NCBI GenBank assembly: GCA_029532415.1
Contig: JAQOTA010000053.1
Span: 930,001 to 994,000, forward strand
Direction of reading: 5' to 3'
Source of the DNA: Marasmius tenuissimus
Lineage: Eukaryota; Basidiomycota; Agaricomycetes; Agaricales; Marasmiaceae
DNA length: 64,000 bases
Below the pieces are notes generated by a model. The model worked only from the letters and a program-made list of their open reading frames with translations, was not told the origin of the DNA and ran no database searches. The position numbers and the translations under genes are program-made. Positions 11,276 to 24,036 of this stretch are shown one piece after another (the first letter of the stretch is position 1; each line of letters starts with the position of its first letter).

Positions 11276-11967
11276 AGCTCTAGCTGGGGTCAGCCCACTG
11301 CCTTCGGCCATCCCTCCTTTAAGCTTCAGCCAAGTCGCATCTCCTGCATTCAAGCTGACACCTTATAGAAGTCCTACGAGGAGAACATTGAGTGCACAGC
11401 CCAGCAGTTGCGATTTTTTTACAGGGCGGCAAGACACACGCACCTGGTTCGTCAAATGGATGGGCCCACCCAAGTACTTCAGCTGTACTCAACGAAAACG
11501 CCAACGTGCTCATAGACCTGTGCTAGCAGTGAATTCAACCACCACCGTGATTATGTTGCATAACGACCCCAGAAGTCCGTACAGATGCTCGTCTGCAGGT
11601 CCGATAGTATATGTGTATGTGCCGGTGGTACTTCAGGAATGTCGACAAGTTGTTACTTAGTGTGAGTATTTGCTCAAGCATTGATGCAATGGTGAAAGTT
11701 TCTCTTGAATTTTATTCTAGTTCCGCGGGTTACCGCAAAGCACGCTGAGTCAGAGAGAGAGAAAAAGGTGAAGCCGTATCCCAAAGGCTGAGCAGGTAGC
11801 GACATTGATAGAATGTGCAGGTTTTGCCTAGCAAAGAGACAGTAGAATGACGGTGTCAGGAGGCTTGCAAAGAGGTGTCGACATCGAAACTGTATAGCCC
11901 AGCCAGTACAACACAGTCTAGATGGCACGTGGCTAAGAGCTCAGACTCCAGAGTACACAAGGGCTGG
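11276..11967. other. Non-coding stretch
   Basis: No supported gene; only overlapping short frames on both strands. Confidence 0.4.
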
Positions 11968-11975
11968 AGCTAGAT

Positions 11976-12418
11976 TAGTGTTGCCAGTGGCTCGGCTCCA
12001 GCCGCGGCTTGAGCGGCTCGGAGCCGCCACAATTTCTTTTTTTTTTTCATTCCCATCCTTAGACCATCAGAGGCTCTGAGAAATATATAGAATGTATAAT
12101 AGCTCTCGTAGATCACAGAAAAATATAAATTTCAGTACAAACACAGTATTTACACCATTGGATACCCTGGCCTTGGCGTGGGAAAAGCAGCCCACCAGTG
12201 GGTTGCCACGTGCAGGGACAGTTGGGCTGGCAACTGGACCCACAATCACCTCCCAAAATCAATACTTTCAATGAGAATTAGCCCAATTAAAGTTTATATA
12301 CTTGTTTTTCAGTGCTTATAAGTCTGTCAATAAAATATTTTTTTGAACAGCTCGAGCCGCAGCTGAACCGGTCAAAGCGGCTCAAAGAGCCGAGCCGAGC
12401 TGACCGTTGGCAACACTA
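11976..12418. mobile_element. hAT-type MITE, 443 bp
   Basis: Begins tagtgttgccagtggctcgg and ends with tggcaacacta, the inverse of the start. Both arms are rich in the words ggctcgg / gagccg. It is flanked by agctagat (11968-11975) and agccagat (12419-12426), 7 of 8 bases the same, fitting the 8 bp target duplication of the hAT superfamily. The interior is AT-rich and has no transposase, so it is non-autonomous. Confidence 0.75.
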
Positions 12419-12426
12419 AGCCAGAT

Positions 12427-12676
12427 GGCACAGTCCAAGATTCTGGTACCGTCCGTGTCATTCCCTGGACCAAGCCAGACTCTTCTTGAATATTGGATGT
12501 TCGAAGCAGAGATGAAGAGAGTCAGTTCCTCACTCAGACTGGACTCTACGCACGTTGTAGCACCACGATGACGACCTCACCTTGTCACGAATTTGATGAG
12601 AGGGGCAATCATTATTGCGTTGAAGTTATCGAGGTTGCGAGCGCTGATGTAGATGCACCAAGAGGTGTCGCCGATT
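12427..12676 (+). other. Coding-looking target of the copia insertion
   Basis: A frame from 12493 reads HEFDERGNHYCVEVIEVASA then DVDAPRGVAD and is cut by the copia element at 12676; across the element it would continue SDLGR (17871 on). A 38 bp stretch about the cut is repeated in inverted orientation at 18401-18440. It may be an exon of an unrecognised gene, but no family is evident. Confidence 0.3.
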
Positions 12677-12956
12677 TGTTGATGTTACTTCGCCAGCGCC
12701 AGCCACTTTATTCGTACTTACTAATTTAGCTTACTGAATTGGGTGGCTTGCCATGTTTCCCACGGCAAGCCACCACAAAAGTTTTTCTCTTCGCATACGC
12801 ACACCTCAGTTGAATACCACGTCAACTGAGGTGAGCTCTTGCTTTCTATCACACTTACTTACTTACTTACTGATCCTACTCGAAGCCTCTACGTTAACAG
12901 GTACATACACATGAATCGCAGTTGAATACCACGTCAACTGAGCCTCTACGTTAACA
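12677..12956 (+). repeat. Copia 5' LTR (280 bp)
   Basis: Starts TGTTGATGTTAC and ends CTACGTTAACA. By eye it is identical to 17591-17870. Contains a (CTTA) repeat and an internally repeated segment cagttgaataccacgtcaac. The outer flank cgatt (12672-12676) equals the five bases after the 3' LTR. Confidence 0.95.
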
Positions 12957-13039
12957 GATTATGAGACCTGTCGTCTAAACGACTGAGCACAAGAAAACCT
13001 TTCTACTCGTGAATCCGAGAGCACAAAATCACCCACGCA

Positions 13040-16000
13040 ATGTCGTCGATAACACCCAACACCATACCAGTTTTCCCCAAAGAGAAACGACTCGATGACC
13101 GTAAAAACTGGATGGTGTTCAAACGAGAAGTCCTCCTCCAGGTCGGCTCAAAAGCCATGACGGAATATCTGTCAGGCGAAATCCCCCGACCATCCTTGCC
13201 TTCTCCTCCTCCTTCCCCACCAGTAATTGTTATCACAACACCAGGGGGAGAAACTCAGCCCCAGCAGACTACCCAGCCGAGCGCCACTAGTCCTGCACCT
13301 CCAACAGCACCAACTCCTTTCTACTCTGCTACTCCTTCGCTCAAAGAATGGACCACCAGAGACCGATACGTCACGAGCATTATTGTGTCCAATACCATCG
13401 ACCCAGTCGGTATCGGGATCGACGAGACGAAATGGGCGTATAGGATTTGGTACCATCTCTGCAAAGAGTTTGACCAACAGTCCGAGCAGCTGATATCGAT
13501 CTGCGAGAAACGACTCCGGAACCAGAAGATGGCAGACGAGACGGAGTTCGAGGAACATGTGAAGACGATGCGGAACCTGGTAAAAACTGCTCGAGACATT
13601 GGAGCAGTCATATCGGACACACAGTTCCGCACCATTTTCCTTGACTCTTTCCCAGGAAGCTGGGACGACAAGACTGTGAACGTCCCAGGTTCTTCCAGTA
13701 ATGATGCTATCAACCACCTCGAGTCGATCTGGGTGAAGCTCGAAGACCGACGGCTCGAACGGTTGACGGAGGATGCGAGAGTTCGGGCACTAGCAGCGAG
13801 ATCACAGGCTCCCCAGACCCCAAAACCTTCGCCAGTGATCTGCGGAAACTGTGGTCGCAAGAACCACACGAAGGAGCGATGCTATTCGAGGGGAGGGGGA
13901 ATGGAAGGACAAGCACCTGCGGGTTGGCGATACCCAAAGGGAATGGAACCAGCATCGTCACAGAACACATCCGCCTCAGCGAATGCCACAACCAGCAACG
14001 CTACCAGCAGCCACATCTCATCCCCCGCCGACACCTACGCTCTCAACGCCACGTCGGGTACGCCGTCCACTCCTACTCTTATTGTACCCCCGCCTGATGC
14101 ATATAACCCCAGAGATGACTTCGTACACCCTACCCTTTTAGAGGATAGAAAAGGGGAGCATCAGAGTGAGGGACAAGAGAAAAGTGAAGACGTAGACATA
14201 CCAAACGTAGTCCCCGTACCCAAAAGCCACTGTTGTCTATGCATATGTCAAATGACAACAGCCTCATCAACAAGAATACGGTCACTGATGGATTCAGGCG
14301 CATCGAATCACTGTTGGAGAGATAGAGACGCTTTCAGCTCATATCAGAGGACGAACGGCGTCGGACAAACCGCACAGGCAGGACCAGGAGGGCAGTTCCC
14401 AATCCCTGGTGTTGGTGAAGTGCCGCTCTGGTCGGTACATGGATCACAGAGTGTACGTCTCACCGACGTTCGTCATACTCCAACATTCGAGAACAATCTT
14501 CTATCCATGCCGTCGTTAGACTGTGAGGGATACCGAGGAGAATGGGGAGACGGGAGGATTACAGTGCGGTCGCCATCGACTGGAGAGATTGTTATGTCAG
14601 CATCACTTCGAAATCGAATGTATGAGGTGGACTCGCCAGATACAGTTACGAATTACTCGCGATCTCTTGACCGACCAGTGGGGATAATGACATGGCATAG
14701 GAGGTTTGGGCATAACGGTACACGACGAGTGTTGAGGCTCGCCAACCGAAACCTTGTGGATGGGTTACACATCACCTCGAAGGAGACGATCGGCACGTGT
14801 GAAGATTGCATGTATGGGAAAGCAACGAGACGACCATTTGACGAAAAGGTCACGCACGAAACGGAAGTTCTGGAGCGAGTGCATGTGGATCTGTGGGGAC
14901 CAGCCCGAACCCAAAGCCTAGGAAAGAAGTTATGGCTGATGTTATGCACAGATGGGAGGTCATCATACCGAATTCCTTACTTCCTACACAACAAGGAGAA
15001 GGAGACCACTACCGAAGCGTTTCGAGCGTACCACGTTATGAGCGAGCGGCAGACAGGGAAACGGCTGAGAGTGTTGCGAATAGACAGTGGAGGTGAACTT
15101 GACAACAAGCTGATGGAAAAGTACTGTCGCGAGCACGGGATTGTGATCGAGAGAGTAATTCCATACTCTTCTGCATCCAACGGCATGGCGGAGAGAGCGA
15201 ATCGGACGGTGATAGAGGGTGTTCGGACGATACTAGAGGACGCTGGATTCCCAAAGATGCTCTGGGCTGAGGTGGCTGGGACGTTTTGTTATGTGGACAA
15301 CTTTGTCCCATCCGAGAGATTCCCAGACGATGTCCCTGCAGAGCTATGGGCAGGGAAACGTCAGGATGTGTCGCACCTTCGACCGGTAGGCTGTGATGTG
15401 TGGGCGAAGCTGCCTGAGCGACACAGAGATGGAAAGCTCGCACGGCAAGCAGTAAAGGGAAATTTGCTGGGGTACGAGGGAAGACGAGGGTACAGGATAT
15501 GGGTACCTGAATTGAGGAAGGTGATGGAGTCGCGAGACGTACAATTCGAAGAAGGGCTCCCCCATTGCACATTGCCAGTCCCAGCACACGTGGGTGATGG
15601 AACTGACAAAGCTGGAGATAGCGAGGAGGATGTTTCCGATCTGGGAACCCAACCCCCTGTTGAAAGCCGATCTCCGCCCACCAGTACGTCAGACATACAG
15701 CTCCCTTCGCCACCATTACCAGAGCCAACCAACGATCAACAACCACAACTAGCAGACGTCCATGAACCCCAACAACCACCACCAGAACCAGCACCCGTTC
15801 CACACACCAATCAACCACAGCCACCTCGCCGGTCCAGTAGGATTGTTCGACCTTCACGAGCGCTTCGGGAAATGGAGGAGTCGAACACAAGAGAGGAGAC
15901 GGCTTGCCGGAACCGATTAGAATGGGCGACAGACTCCAGGAGGCCGAATAAATCACCAAGCAACCCAGATAGAGCTCACGCTCTGATTATCTCGTCGCCG

Positions 16001-17584
16001 TGGGCGTTTGCTACGAGGGATAGCGAGCATTGGGTCCCCTCTCATTATTCTGATGCTATGAAGAGTCCTGACCGTTGGGTACCACCTATGAAGGCGGAAT
16101 ACGATACTCTGATGGCGAAGGAATGCTGGGAGCTTGTAGAACTGCCGCCGGGAGCGAAGGTGGTCAGAGGGAAATGGGTATATGCCATCAAGTGGAACTC
16201 TAGAGGCGAGGTGATAAAGAGAAAGGCCCGCTGGGTAGCCCAGGGGTTCACACAGATCTTCGGGGTTGATTACGACAAGACATACGGAGCGGTGGTTCGG
16301 ATGGAGTCTGTTCGGATGACCATAGCGCTGATTGTCACGCTTGGTCTGCACACTTTCCAGCTCGACTTCAAGGGGGCGTACCTCAACAGCCCCATCGAAC
16401 ACGATGTCTACATGCGACAACCTGATGGGTTTGTGGTACCGGGGAAAGAGATGTGGGTGTGCAAGTTGAAGAAGACGTTGTACGGCACAAAACAAGGCGC
16501 CCACAACTGGTACAAAACGCTCTCAAACACGTACACGAAACTTGGATATTACCAATCGTGAGCGGACCACTGTGTGCGCGTACGGAACGCTGGAGGAGAG
16601 TATACCATTACGAGCACATATACAGACGATGTCTTCGGGGGATCGTCGACGAAAGACGGTGGAGATAGGGCGAAGCAGGAGCTGGGAGATAAGTGGGAGA
16701 CTAGTGAGGTTGAAGGGAGCGTGTTATCGGGAGTTGCAGTGGAACACACACCAGAGGGTATCTCGCTAGGTCAGGAGGCATACTTCGAACGGATGCTGAA
16801 GCACTTCGGGTTGTGGGAGATGACACCCAGGGTAACACCGCTCCCCTCGAACATTGCGCTGGTCGAAGCGCCGAACCCACTACCGGAAGAGGATCGCTTG
16901 TTCATGTCCGACAAACTGTATCAAGAACTCTTAGACTCACTACAATGGGGGCAGATCTGCACCCGCCCCGACCTCTCATTCGCTGTCAACCTCCTCGCAC
17001 GTTTCCAGAATAACCCAGGTCTGGACCATTGGGATGCACTGGTTCATACTGCACTATATGTCCGGGGGACTCTCGACTTCAAGTTGACGTACCGACAAGG
17101 GGAGGAACTCAAACCCGTCGCATACATCGATGCAGACTGGGGAGGCTGCCGTGTAACGAGAAGATCAACTTCAGGGCATGTATTCTTCATGGCAGGAGCA
17201 CCGGTTGCATGGGGATCTAAAAGACAGGCGTCCGTGGCTCTATCAACGGTGGAAGCGGAATATATTGCACTAGCGAGGGCGAGCCAGCAGGCAGTATGGA
17301 TGAGGTCATGGCTGAGTGAAGTTGGGTTACCAGTTGGGGGTCCGATTCGCATGTATGGCGATAACGAGGGATCGCAGAGCCTGACGGAGAACACGAAACA
17401 CCACGGCCTAGTCAAACATATCGATATGCGGCACCACCACATCCGGGAGAAAATTGCACGGGGTCAAGTCGAGGTCGTGGACGTGGACACTGGGGATAAT
17501 GTGGCAGATTTATTCACGAAGTCGTTAGCGGGACCTATTCATCGAAAGTTTGTTTCCTTCTTGGGCTTGGACGCCGCGAAGTAG
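13040..17584 (+). pseudogene. Copia Gag-Pol polyprotein with one in-frame TGA
   Basis: One frame of about 1,515 codons from ATG 13040, broken only by TGA at 16559-16561. In order: Gag with the zinc knuckle CGNCGRKNHTKERC (near residue 270, CX2CX4HX4C), protease active site LMDSGASNHCW (near 415), GAG-pre-integrase with the HHCC zinc site (H..H at WHRRFGH, then CEDCMYGK, near 550-590), integrase core (VHVDLWGP, LRIDSGGEL and the Glu in SNGMAERANRT), reverse transcriptase (KWVYAIKWNSRG, VRGK, QLDFKGAYLNS), the YTDD active-site box just after the TGA (usually YVDD), and RNase H (IDADWGG, ALSTVEAEYIAL, MYGDNEGS, VADLFTKSL). The TGA lies between YYQS and ADHCV, inside the polymerase. Without readthrough it truncates the enzyme before its catalytic YxDD. 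Confidence 0.93.
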
Positions 17585-17590
17585 GGGGGG

Positions 17591-17870
17591 TGTTGATGTT
17601 ACTTCGCCAGCGCCAGCCACTTTATTCGTACTTACTAATTTAGCTTACTGAATTGGGTGGCTTGCCATGTTTCCCACGGCAAGCCACCACAAAAGTTTTT
17701 CTCTTCGCATACGCACACCTCAGTTGAATACCACGTCAACTGAGGTGAGCTCTTGCTTTCTATCACACTTACTTACTTACTTACTGATCCTACTCGAAGC
17801 CTCTACGTTAACAGGTACATACACATGAATCGCAGTTGAATACCACGTCAACTGAGCCTCTACGTTAACA
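17591..17870 (+). repeat. Copia 3' LTR (280 bp)
   Basis: Matches the 5' LTR at 12677-12956 with no difference that I can find by eye. Preceded by a run of seven or eight G (polypurine tract) directly after the polyprotein stop. Confidence 0.95.
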
Positions 17871-17875
17871 CGATT

Positions 17876-18709
17876 CAGATCTTGGACGTAGGTATGGTTG
17901 CGTGGGTTGGCGTGAGAGTCTGATATCCGAGCGGTTTTTGACAGCGGCGCAGGTTCTATGGTCAGCCTCCATCCCCTACTCATGTCTTCGTTATATTTTT
18001 TGTCTCTCCTTTGAGCATTCCGAGATAGCCTGAGGGGATATAGTGATTGATTTGAGAGGTGTTCTTAGAAGATAAATCATAGGTATTGGGTTGGTGAAAG
18101 TCCAGCGCGGAAACTCGTGGAAAGGTGGTTTCTAACTGGCCATGGCGGCATCCATCGGATGCATCAAAGGTTATTTCCACGTGGGCGCTCCCTCGACCTT
18201 CCTCAGCCAACTCTCAGACGCAAGAATCATGAGAAATTATCATAGAAAGATGATTTAAGTGCTGATTTGTATGTTCTATGGGTGTGTATGATGCATTGTA
18301 CCGTATTGCTGCTGCAAAAACAAACATATATCGAGGCTGACCATTTTCTATACAGTCGGTGGCGGACAGCTGTCAGACCCCCCCCCCCCCCCTGCCGTTA
18401 TACGTCCAAGATTTGAATCGGCGACACCTCTTGAGATGCACGATGGAGAGAAGAGAGATCAACAAGCGCCCACTGGCGCTTTCGCTCAAAGGAGTCAAAC
18501 CACCATGCACACCAATATGTACCAAGCATCTGCCAAATCCTTGTCGTATTCCAACTTTCCCGGTTCTCGAGTCATGGCCACTACAACTTCTCTTGCAATC
18601 AGAATATTTGCCTTGAAATTCCTGGTTCAATAGGCCCAGACTTCATCACCACTCACTACTATATATGTAGACATCAGGTGCCACCAGCCAAAACCGTCGT
18701 TTTCTTACC
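17876..18709. other. Spacer between copia and the DUF4246 gene
   Basis: Contains a run of about 14 C at 18379-18392 and, at 18401-18440, an inverted copy of the 38 bp sequence that the copia element interrupted. The promoter of the next gene should lie in its right part. No gene is supported. Confidence 0.45.
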
Positions 18710-20713
18710 ATGAATCTCCCTAGGCTTCAAGGTACTTCAGATCCCAGTTCTAATGCTGAAGCGACACCATTGAAGCTCCCAGGCTTTGGGCTCGCAGTCA
18801 ACAAAATGCCAATACGTGACACGTTCGCAGGCGCCAAACCTGGACATCCGGGTCGGCCAAGAAGATATTCTGTTTTCCTGATGCAATAACCTCGTGGTGT
18901 ACTTCCAACATCACCGTCAGAGAGCGGACGATATTGGCGATTATCAACGAGCTCAGCGATAAACCAGAATGGGATAGGAAGGTCAATGATGGAGCTATCG
19001 TTGCGAGGTGGAAAGCAGAGGCGTTGGGAAGAGAAGGTGTAGATTGCTCGGAGGATATGTTCGATTATGTGCGTAGTACGCATGCTTTGTCTTATCTCTG
19101 ACTCTTACTCACTTCCATAATTTGCTCAGTGTATATCAGAACTTCGCGCCAAAGCATCCCGTTTCTCGCAAACAGGCCACATCGCCATCCTCGACAGCGA
19201 AGCAGCTATCGTCAAATCTGACACCGCAATTCCCGAATCCCTCAGCGAAGACCTGAAAGCAGCCGTAAGCTCTCTTGAAGACGTTCCGGAACGCGACAAA
19301 GACTGGCATCCTGGGTCAAACGGGAAGGTTCTTGACCTCGTCCATCCATCGCTATACCCTCTCATGTACGGTCGATCTCGCGTTCTCCCCTTCGAAAATC
19401 GCACGGCCCTCACGCCTACAGAATGCCTCCAGAGACACGGAGAGGGTGTTGTCATACCAAAACCAAGCCAGAACGAGACATCGATTCAGATCCCTGGTGG
19501 CAAGGGGAACCGTCTTCCGAACGGAATCTCTCGCCTTGGCTTTCGTTGGCCGCCAGACAATTCGAACTTGCCGGTGTTAGGATACTGGTCTGAAAGTTAC
19601 CAGTGGTTACCTTCCGAAGTGGCGTTTCGTGGTGACGACGAGGTTGAGATCTCGAGCTACGTCAATAATCTCCACCCACGCCATATAGCGCTCTACTCGG
19701 TTTTGGAGAAGATTATAGCGAGAACGATCCCTTTGTGGGATGATTGTTTGTCTTATTTTGGGTTCAACGAGCCACAGGGACGGGTACCCGTTCTTGAGGT
19801 TGAGTGGGAGTACCCAGAAGAGGAGGAGGAAGAGAACGATGAAGAAGACGATGGCGGCGACGATGACGACGATAGCGACGGCAGTGGGGAGAGTGACTCA
19901 GAGGGAAGCCAAAGTCGCGCCCGCCGAGTTCTTGTCCAACCCTCTCCCATCAACGTCAAGCGAGTTCCCTTTCGAAAACACCCCGAAATCCTCACACATG
20001 TGAATCTCCGACAGGACTGGAAAGCCGAAGGTCTCCAGATCATCATCAAACTCGCCAACATCGAGCTACGTCCAGAGGAAGGCAAGACATCCTACGAAGG
20101 CGGTACATGGCACATCGAGGGCCAACTAAACGAGCATATCTGCGCTAGCGCCATCTATTACTACGACCAGTCGAACATCACGGAGAGTCGTCTTGCCTTT
20201 CGGCAGCTCACAAAAGGGTATGAGCTCGAGGATATAGAGTACCCGCAGGACGACTATGAGGGGATCGAGACGCTTTTTGGGATTAAACAGCGGGGTCCGG
20301 CGTTACAGATATTGGGATCGGTGATTACGAAGGAGGGCCGGCTGGTGGCTTTTCCCAATGTTCTGCAGCATCGAGCGGAGCCGTTTGGGCTTGTGGACGC
20401 TGAGAAACCGGGGTATAGGAAGATTCTGGCGCTCTTTTTGGTGGATCCGTATATTAGGACGTTGTCGACGGCGAATGTTCCTCCGCAGCAGAAGGACTGG
20501 TGGGCAGATGCGGTGTACAAGGACGACTCGACGCGGTTGAGCAAGTTACCGGTGGAGGTGTTTGATCGGGTGGTGGAGATGACTGACGATTGGCCGATCT
20601 CGTTGGAAGAGGCGAAAAAGGTCAGGGAGGATTTGATGGCACAACGGAGGCATTTTGTGGGCAAGGTGAATGAAGACTTTGAGCAGCAAGCCTTTTCCTT
20701 CTGCGAGCATTGA
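18710..20713 (+). CDS. DUF4246 family protein
   Basis: The main exon (19130-20713) carries the DUF4246 signatures: GGTWHIEGQLNEHICASAIY, ESRLAFRQL, AFPNVLQHRAEPF, RKILALFLVDPYIRTLSTAN and VPPQQKDWW. The paired H.EG...NE and the later QHR..., with an Arg-Lys-Ile strand, resemble a 2-oxoglutarate/Fe(II) dioxygenase core, but that is inference and the family's substrate is unknown. An intron of 61 bp (19069-19129) separates it from an exon with VRERTILAIINELSDKPEWD. The first segment (ATG 18710, LKLPGFGLAVNK) is in a different frame from that exon, so a further small intron or a frameshift lies near 18790-18850. An acidic linker (Glu/Asp run, ~19810-19890) is present. The gene converges on the GH3 gene with only 122 bp between stops. 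Confidence 0.85.
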
Positions 20714-20835
20714 CTCATGCCGCTCGAGTCGCGCACATCAATGCTAGAGATATAGGATACGTTTTTTTGGAGAGGTGTGGTACATATTTGATAGACTAGT
20801 GATACACTTCTGGCAATCGTTACTTATGATATATT

Positions 20836-23800
20836 TTACAACCCGCTCCAAAAAAACGATTCATCCTCGCTAATTGTGATCTTCTCTTCCAACTGAATCT
20901 TATCGCAACCAAACCCAACATGCACCCCATATTCTCCGTCATCGACCTTCCAAACGCCCTTGCTAATCGTCGTCGAGTTTTCGGAAAACGAGTCCCAGTA
21001 CGATACAGCATACTTGTCCAACACGACTTGGACTTTACGGGACTCCCCGGATTTGAGATCCTTCGCCTTTGTGAAGCCGCGCAACTGCATCTTGGGGTGG
21101 GTGATACCCTTGTCGGGGTACGAGATATATACCTGCACCACTTCTGACCCAGTCACAGCCCCTTTGTTGTTGACCACTACGGACACTTCTGCCTTGAATG
21201 AACCCGACGCTTTCTCCTTTGAAACGGATAGCTCAGAGAGTGAAAAGGTCGTATACGAAAGCCCATGCCTAGAGTTTACGAGAAACAGTTTCTGTCAGCG
21301 AGTCTGGACATGGACAAGGGCGCAAATATCTCGTACCCAAAGTAGAAGACAGGTTCCAAAGCGTTCTTCTGGAAGTGCTTGTACCCCACGAACACGTCCT
21401 CCTTGTACACAATCTTCCCCTTTTCACTCCTCAGATTCGGGTATGTAGCGATGTCCTCCACCTTCTTCGGTAGAGTCAAAGGTAGCTTTCCACTTGGGTT
21501 GACCTTACCGGTCAACACGTCGCCGATAGCGTTTCCGACTTCGTTGCCCAGATACCACGCTTGCACGATTGCAGGTACGGGAGGGTGAGAGGGGTCGTAT
21601 GCATAAGACATGTTGGTTGCGGAACCCTAGAAATCTGATGTTCAATGTACGAAGTATGGAGCAACGAGGCCGACTTACAGCCTGAATGACGACCACCGTC
21701 TTCTTGTTCTGCTTCGCAATCCGCCTGATGACCTCTTGTTGCTTCCCAGGTAATTCGAGATCCGGTCTGTCAAACCCTTCGCTCTCCCATTCCGCAGTTA
21801 AGCCACCGATGAAAATAGCAATGTCGGACTCGGCAGCCAACTTCTCAGCAGCTTGAATAGCCTGTTCGGTATCAATCTTCTCGCATCCTCCCAAACGCTA
21901 TAGAGTCGAAAAAGAATCATCGTTTGTCAACGAACGCATAGGTTACACTGAGAAGAGAAAAAAAAACTCACAACACCCCTCATAAGTGCAGGCTGCGACC
22001 CAGCCTCATCACTCGTAGGCTTCGAGTTCGTATATTCAACCAGAACATCCAAGCTCTTCCCCTTCTCCACCTTTATAACAGCCTTCTCCTCAACCGTCCC
22101 TTGTCCATAGAAAAAGTCTCCCGGGGTCTGTTTGGTCCAGTTGTCGATCGTCATCTTCCCGTCAATCCACAATTTGGCTCGCCCGGCGACTGTGAGGCCA
22201 AGTTCAAAGTCTGAGGTCTTCTCAGTGGTCAGTTTGCCGGTTAGTTTGATTGTCCAGGTCTCTGTTAGACCGGCGGGGAGGAAGTCGTTCAGTTTGACGC
22301 GGGTATCTTGGAGGACGTAGGAGCCGATAGCGTCGGAGAGGGTGCCATCGGGGAGGTTGTTGTAGAACGTGCATAGCCAGCCTGATTCGCCGTCGTTTGT
22401 CTTGAGTAGGTGTTCCAAAGTAGGAAGGTATTTGTGGGCTGCAATCCACACGAATCAGTCAGGACATCGGACGGCCTCGAGAGGCAACTAGTGACAACCC
22501 ACCATAACACCCAATTTCGTACCCAACCTCGACGTCCTTTCCTAGTGCATCTACAATCCCTGCGTAGGGCGTGACCACGTAGCTCGCCTTCAAAAACGCG
22601 CTCCCACCCCCGGAGATAACTCTATCTTTTGCGTTCGGTCCAATAATCGCGACTTTCTTGTACTTGTCGGCCTTGATTGGCAGTACGTCCTCATCGTTCT
22701 TCAACAACACAATCCCATCCGCAGCCAATTTCCTGGCAAATTTCTTCGCCTCCTCCGAGTCTCGCGTGCCTTCTTCACCGTCACCATACACCACCTCCGG
22801 ATTGAGCTTGGCTTGGTGTTGGACAAACTTAAGGAAGGTAGTGACGCGCTCCTCAATCGCAGCGACGGAGAGTTTCTGAGCTGTTACACTGTGTTTGACC
22901 AATTGAGGTTGACGCCATCGAGGAGGGCCGGGCATTTCGAGCTCCATGCCGGCGTTGACTGGTTGGTCGACGCCGTAGGTTCCGTACCTGAAGAACCCGA
23001 GGTTATTTTTGGTATGGAACAAAGAGGAGAGGAGAGGGTAGAGCAGCGCACCAATCACTCATGACGATACCATCGAATTTCCATTCATCTCTTAGAACAC
23101 CTTGTAAGAGCTCTCGACTTTCGGAGCAGTGGATGCCGCGTAAACGTCCGTATCTTGATTTATCGAAAATCAATTCAATGTTCAGAATAGATGGCGGGAC
23201 GAAACCAGACGCACGAAGTCATGTAGGCCCAAGGCTGGGCATCTCTTTGGGCGATCATGAATCTGTATGAGAAAATCAGTACGCAAAAACTAGACGAACA
23301 CGGGCCGTGGAAGGCAACGTACGGATAGAGATAGATCTCGCGAAGAGCCCGGTCTGACAATATCGACTCGGCGGCGGTTCTCTCGTGCTCCTGGTCATTG
23401 CAAACAAAGTGTTTGATCGCTACACATCACGACCAGACCCCATTAATCACCACCCAAACCAAGATGGATTACAAGACAGATAGAAGACGTACTTGCTGCG
23501 ACACCCTTCGACTGAAGTCCTTTCACGTATGCAGCCGCGAGTGTTCCGGAGAGATGTGGGTCCTCTGAAAAGCTTTCAAATGCCCTTCCACCGAGCGGCG
23601 TTCGTTGAATGTTGCATGTGGGGGCAAGAAGGATAACCGAAGACTTGATCTTGGCTTCTTCTGCGAGGAGTGCGCCAGCTTCTTGAATAAGTTCGGGATC
23701 GAAAGTTGAACCTAGGGATGTTGCGCACTACATTATCGAAAACTGGGATCAGAACACGAACACGATGGAATCATTTTGGTACTCATACTCACAGGCAAGC

Positions 23801-23999
23801 ACTGAGCTGGCACAGAGGCGAAATGTGAAGACCCTCTGACTCCGTTTGGGCCATCGCTCATACGGACTGAAGGAATCTGGAGACGTTTCACGGATTGAGT
23901 GTTCCACCAGTTTGGTGCACCCAAAAGAGAAATTTTCTCGTCTAGAGAGAGTTCTTTGACTAGCTGTGAGACGTCCGCGTCGAGAAGAGACCGATCCAT
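20836..23999 (-). CDS. GH3 beta-glucosidase with PA14 domain
   Basis: Glycoside hydrolase family 3 enzyme that would release glucose from beta-glucosides. From ATG 23999: MDRSLLDADVSQLVKELSL, then the substrate-binding MSDGPNGVRG; LLAPTCNIQRTPLGGRAFES; IKHFVCNDQEHER; and DGIVMSDW, whose Asp (23054-23056) is the expected nucleophile. A second domain follows (AADGIVLLKND, VAIIGPNA), interrupted by a PA14 insert (FLPAGLTETWTIKLTG, KLWIDGKMTIDNW), then EWESEGFDRPDLELPG, GKLPLTLPKK, GLSYTTFSL and a C-terminal fibronectin-like domain ending FFWSGL. At least seven short introns are needed. There is no signal peptide, so it is probably intracellular, as is usual for the PA14-type GH3 enzymes. All catalytic-region motifs look intact. 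Confidence 0.93.
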
Positions 24000-24036
24000 G
24001 ATAAAATGCGGAGAAATAGAGCCTTCCAGTTGGTCA

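Larger units (their letters stand above)
12677..17870 (+). mobile_element. Full-length Ty1/copia retrotransposon, 5194 bp
   Basis: Complete element: LTR 12677-12956, polyprotein 13040-17584, a G-rich polypurine tract at 17583-17590, LTR 17591-17870, and a perfect 5 bp target duplication CGATT (12672-12676 / 17871-17875). The domain order Gag-protease-integrase-reverse transcriptase-RNase H defines Ty1/copia (Pseudoviridae type). The apparently identical LTRs point to a very recent insertion, yet the polyprotein frame has one TGA. Confidence 0.95.

Noticed and set aside
12831..12880. CRISPR-like short repeats (cttacttacttac; repeated cagttgaataccacgtcaac)
   Set aside because: A tetranucleotide microsatellite and an internal LTR duplication; eukaryotic context.
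13172..13869. 180-codon frames on the minus strand within the copia element
   Set aside because: Shadow frames opposite the Gag coding sequence; no independent motif.
15036..15959. 307-codon minus-strand frame opposite copia integrase
   Set aside because: Antisense shadow of a GC-skewed coding region; composition low-complexity and no known domain.
18401..18440. tRNA B-box-like gattcaaatct
   Set aside because: Flanking bases do not form a T stem and no A box lies upstream at the right distance.
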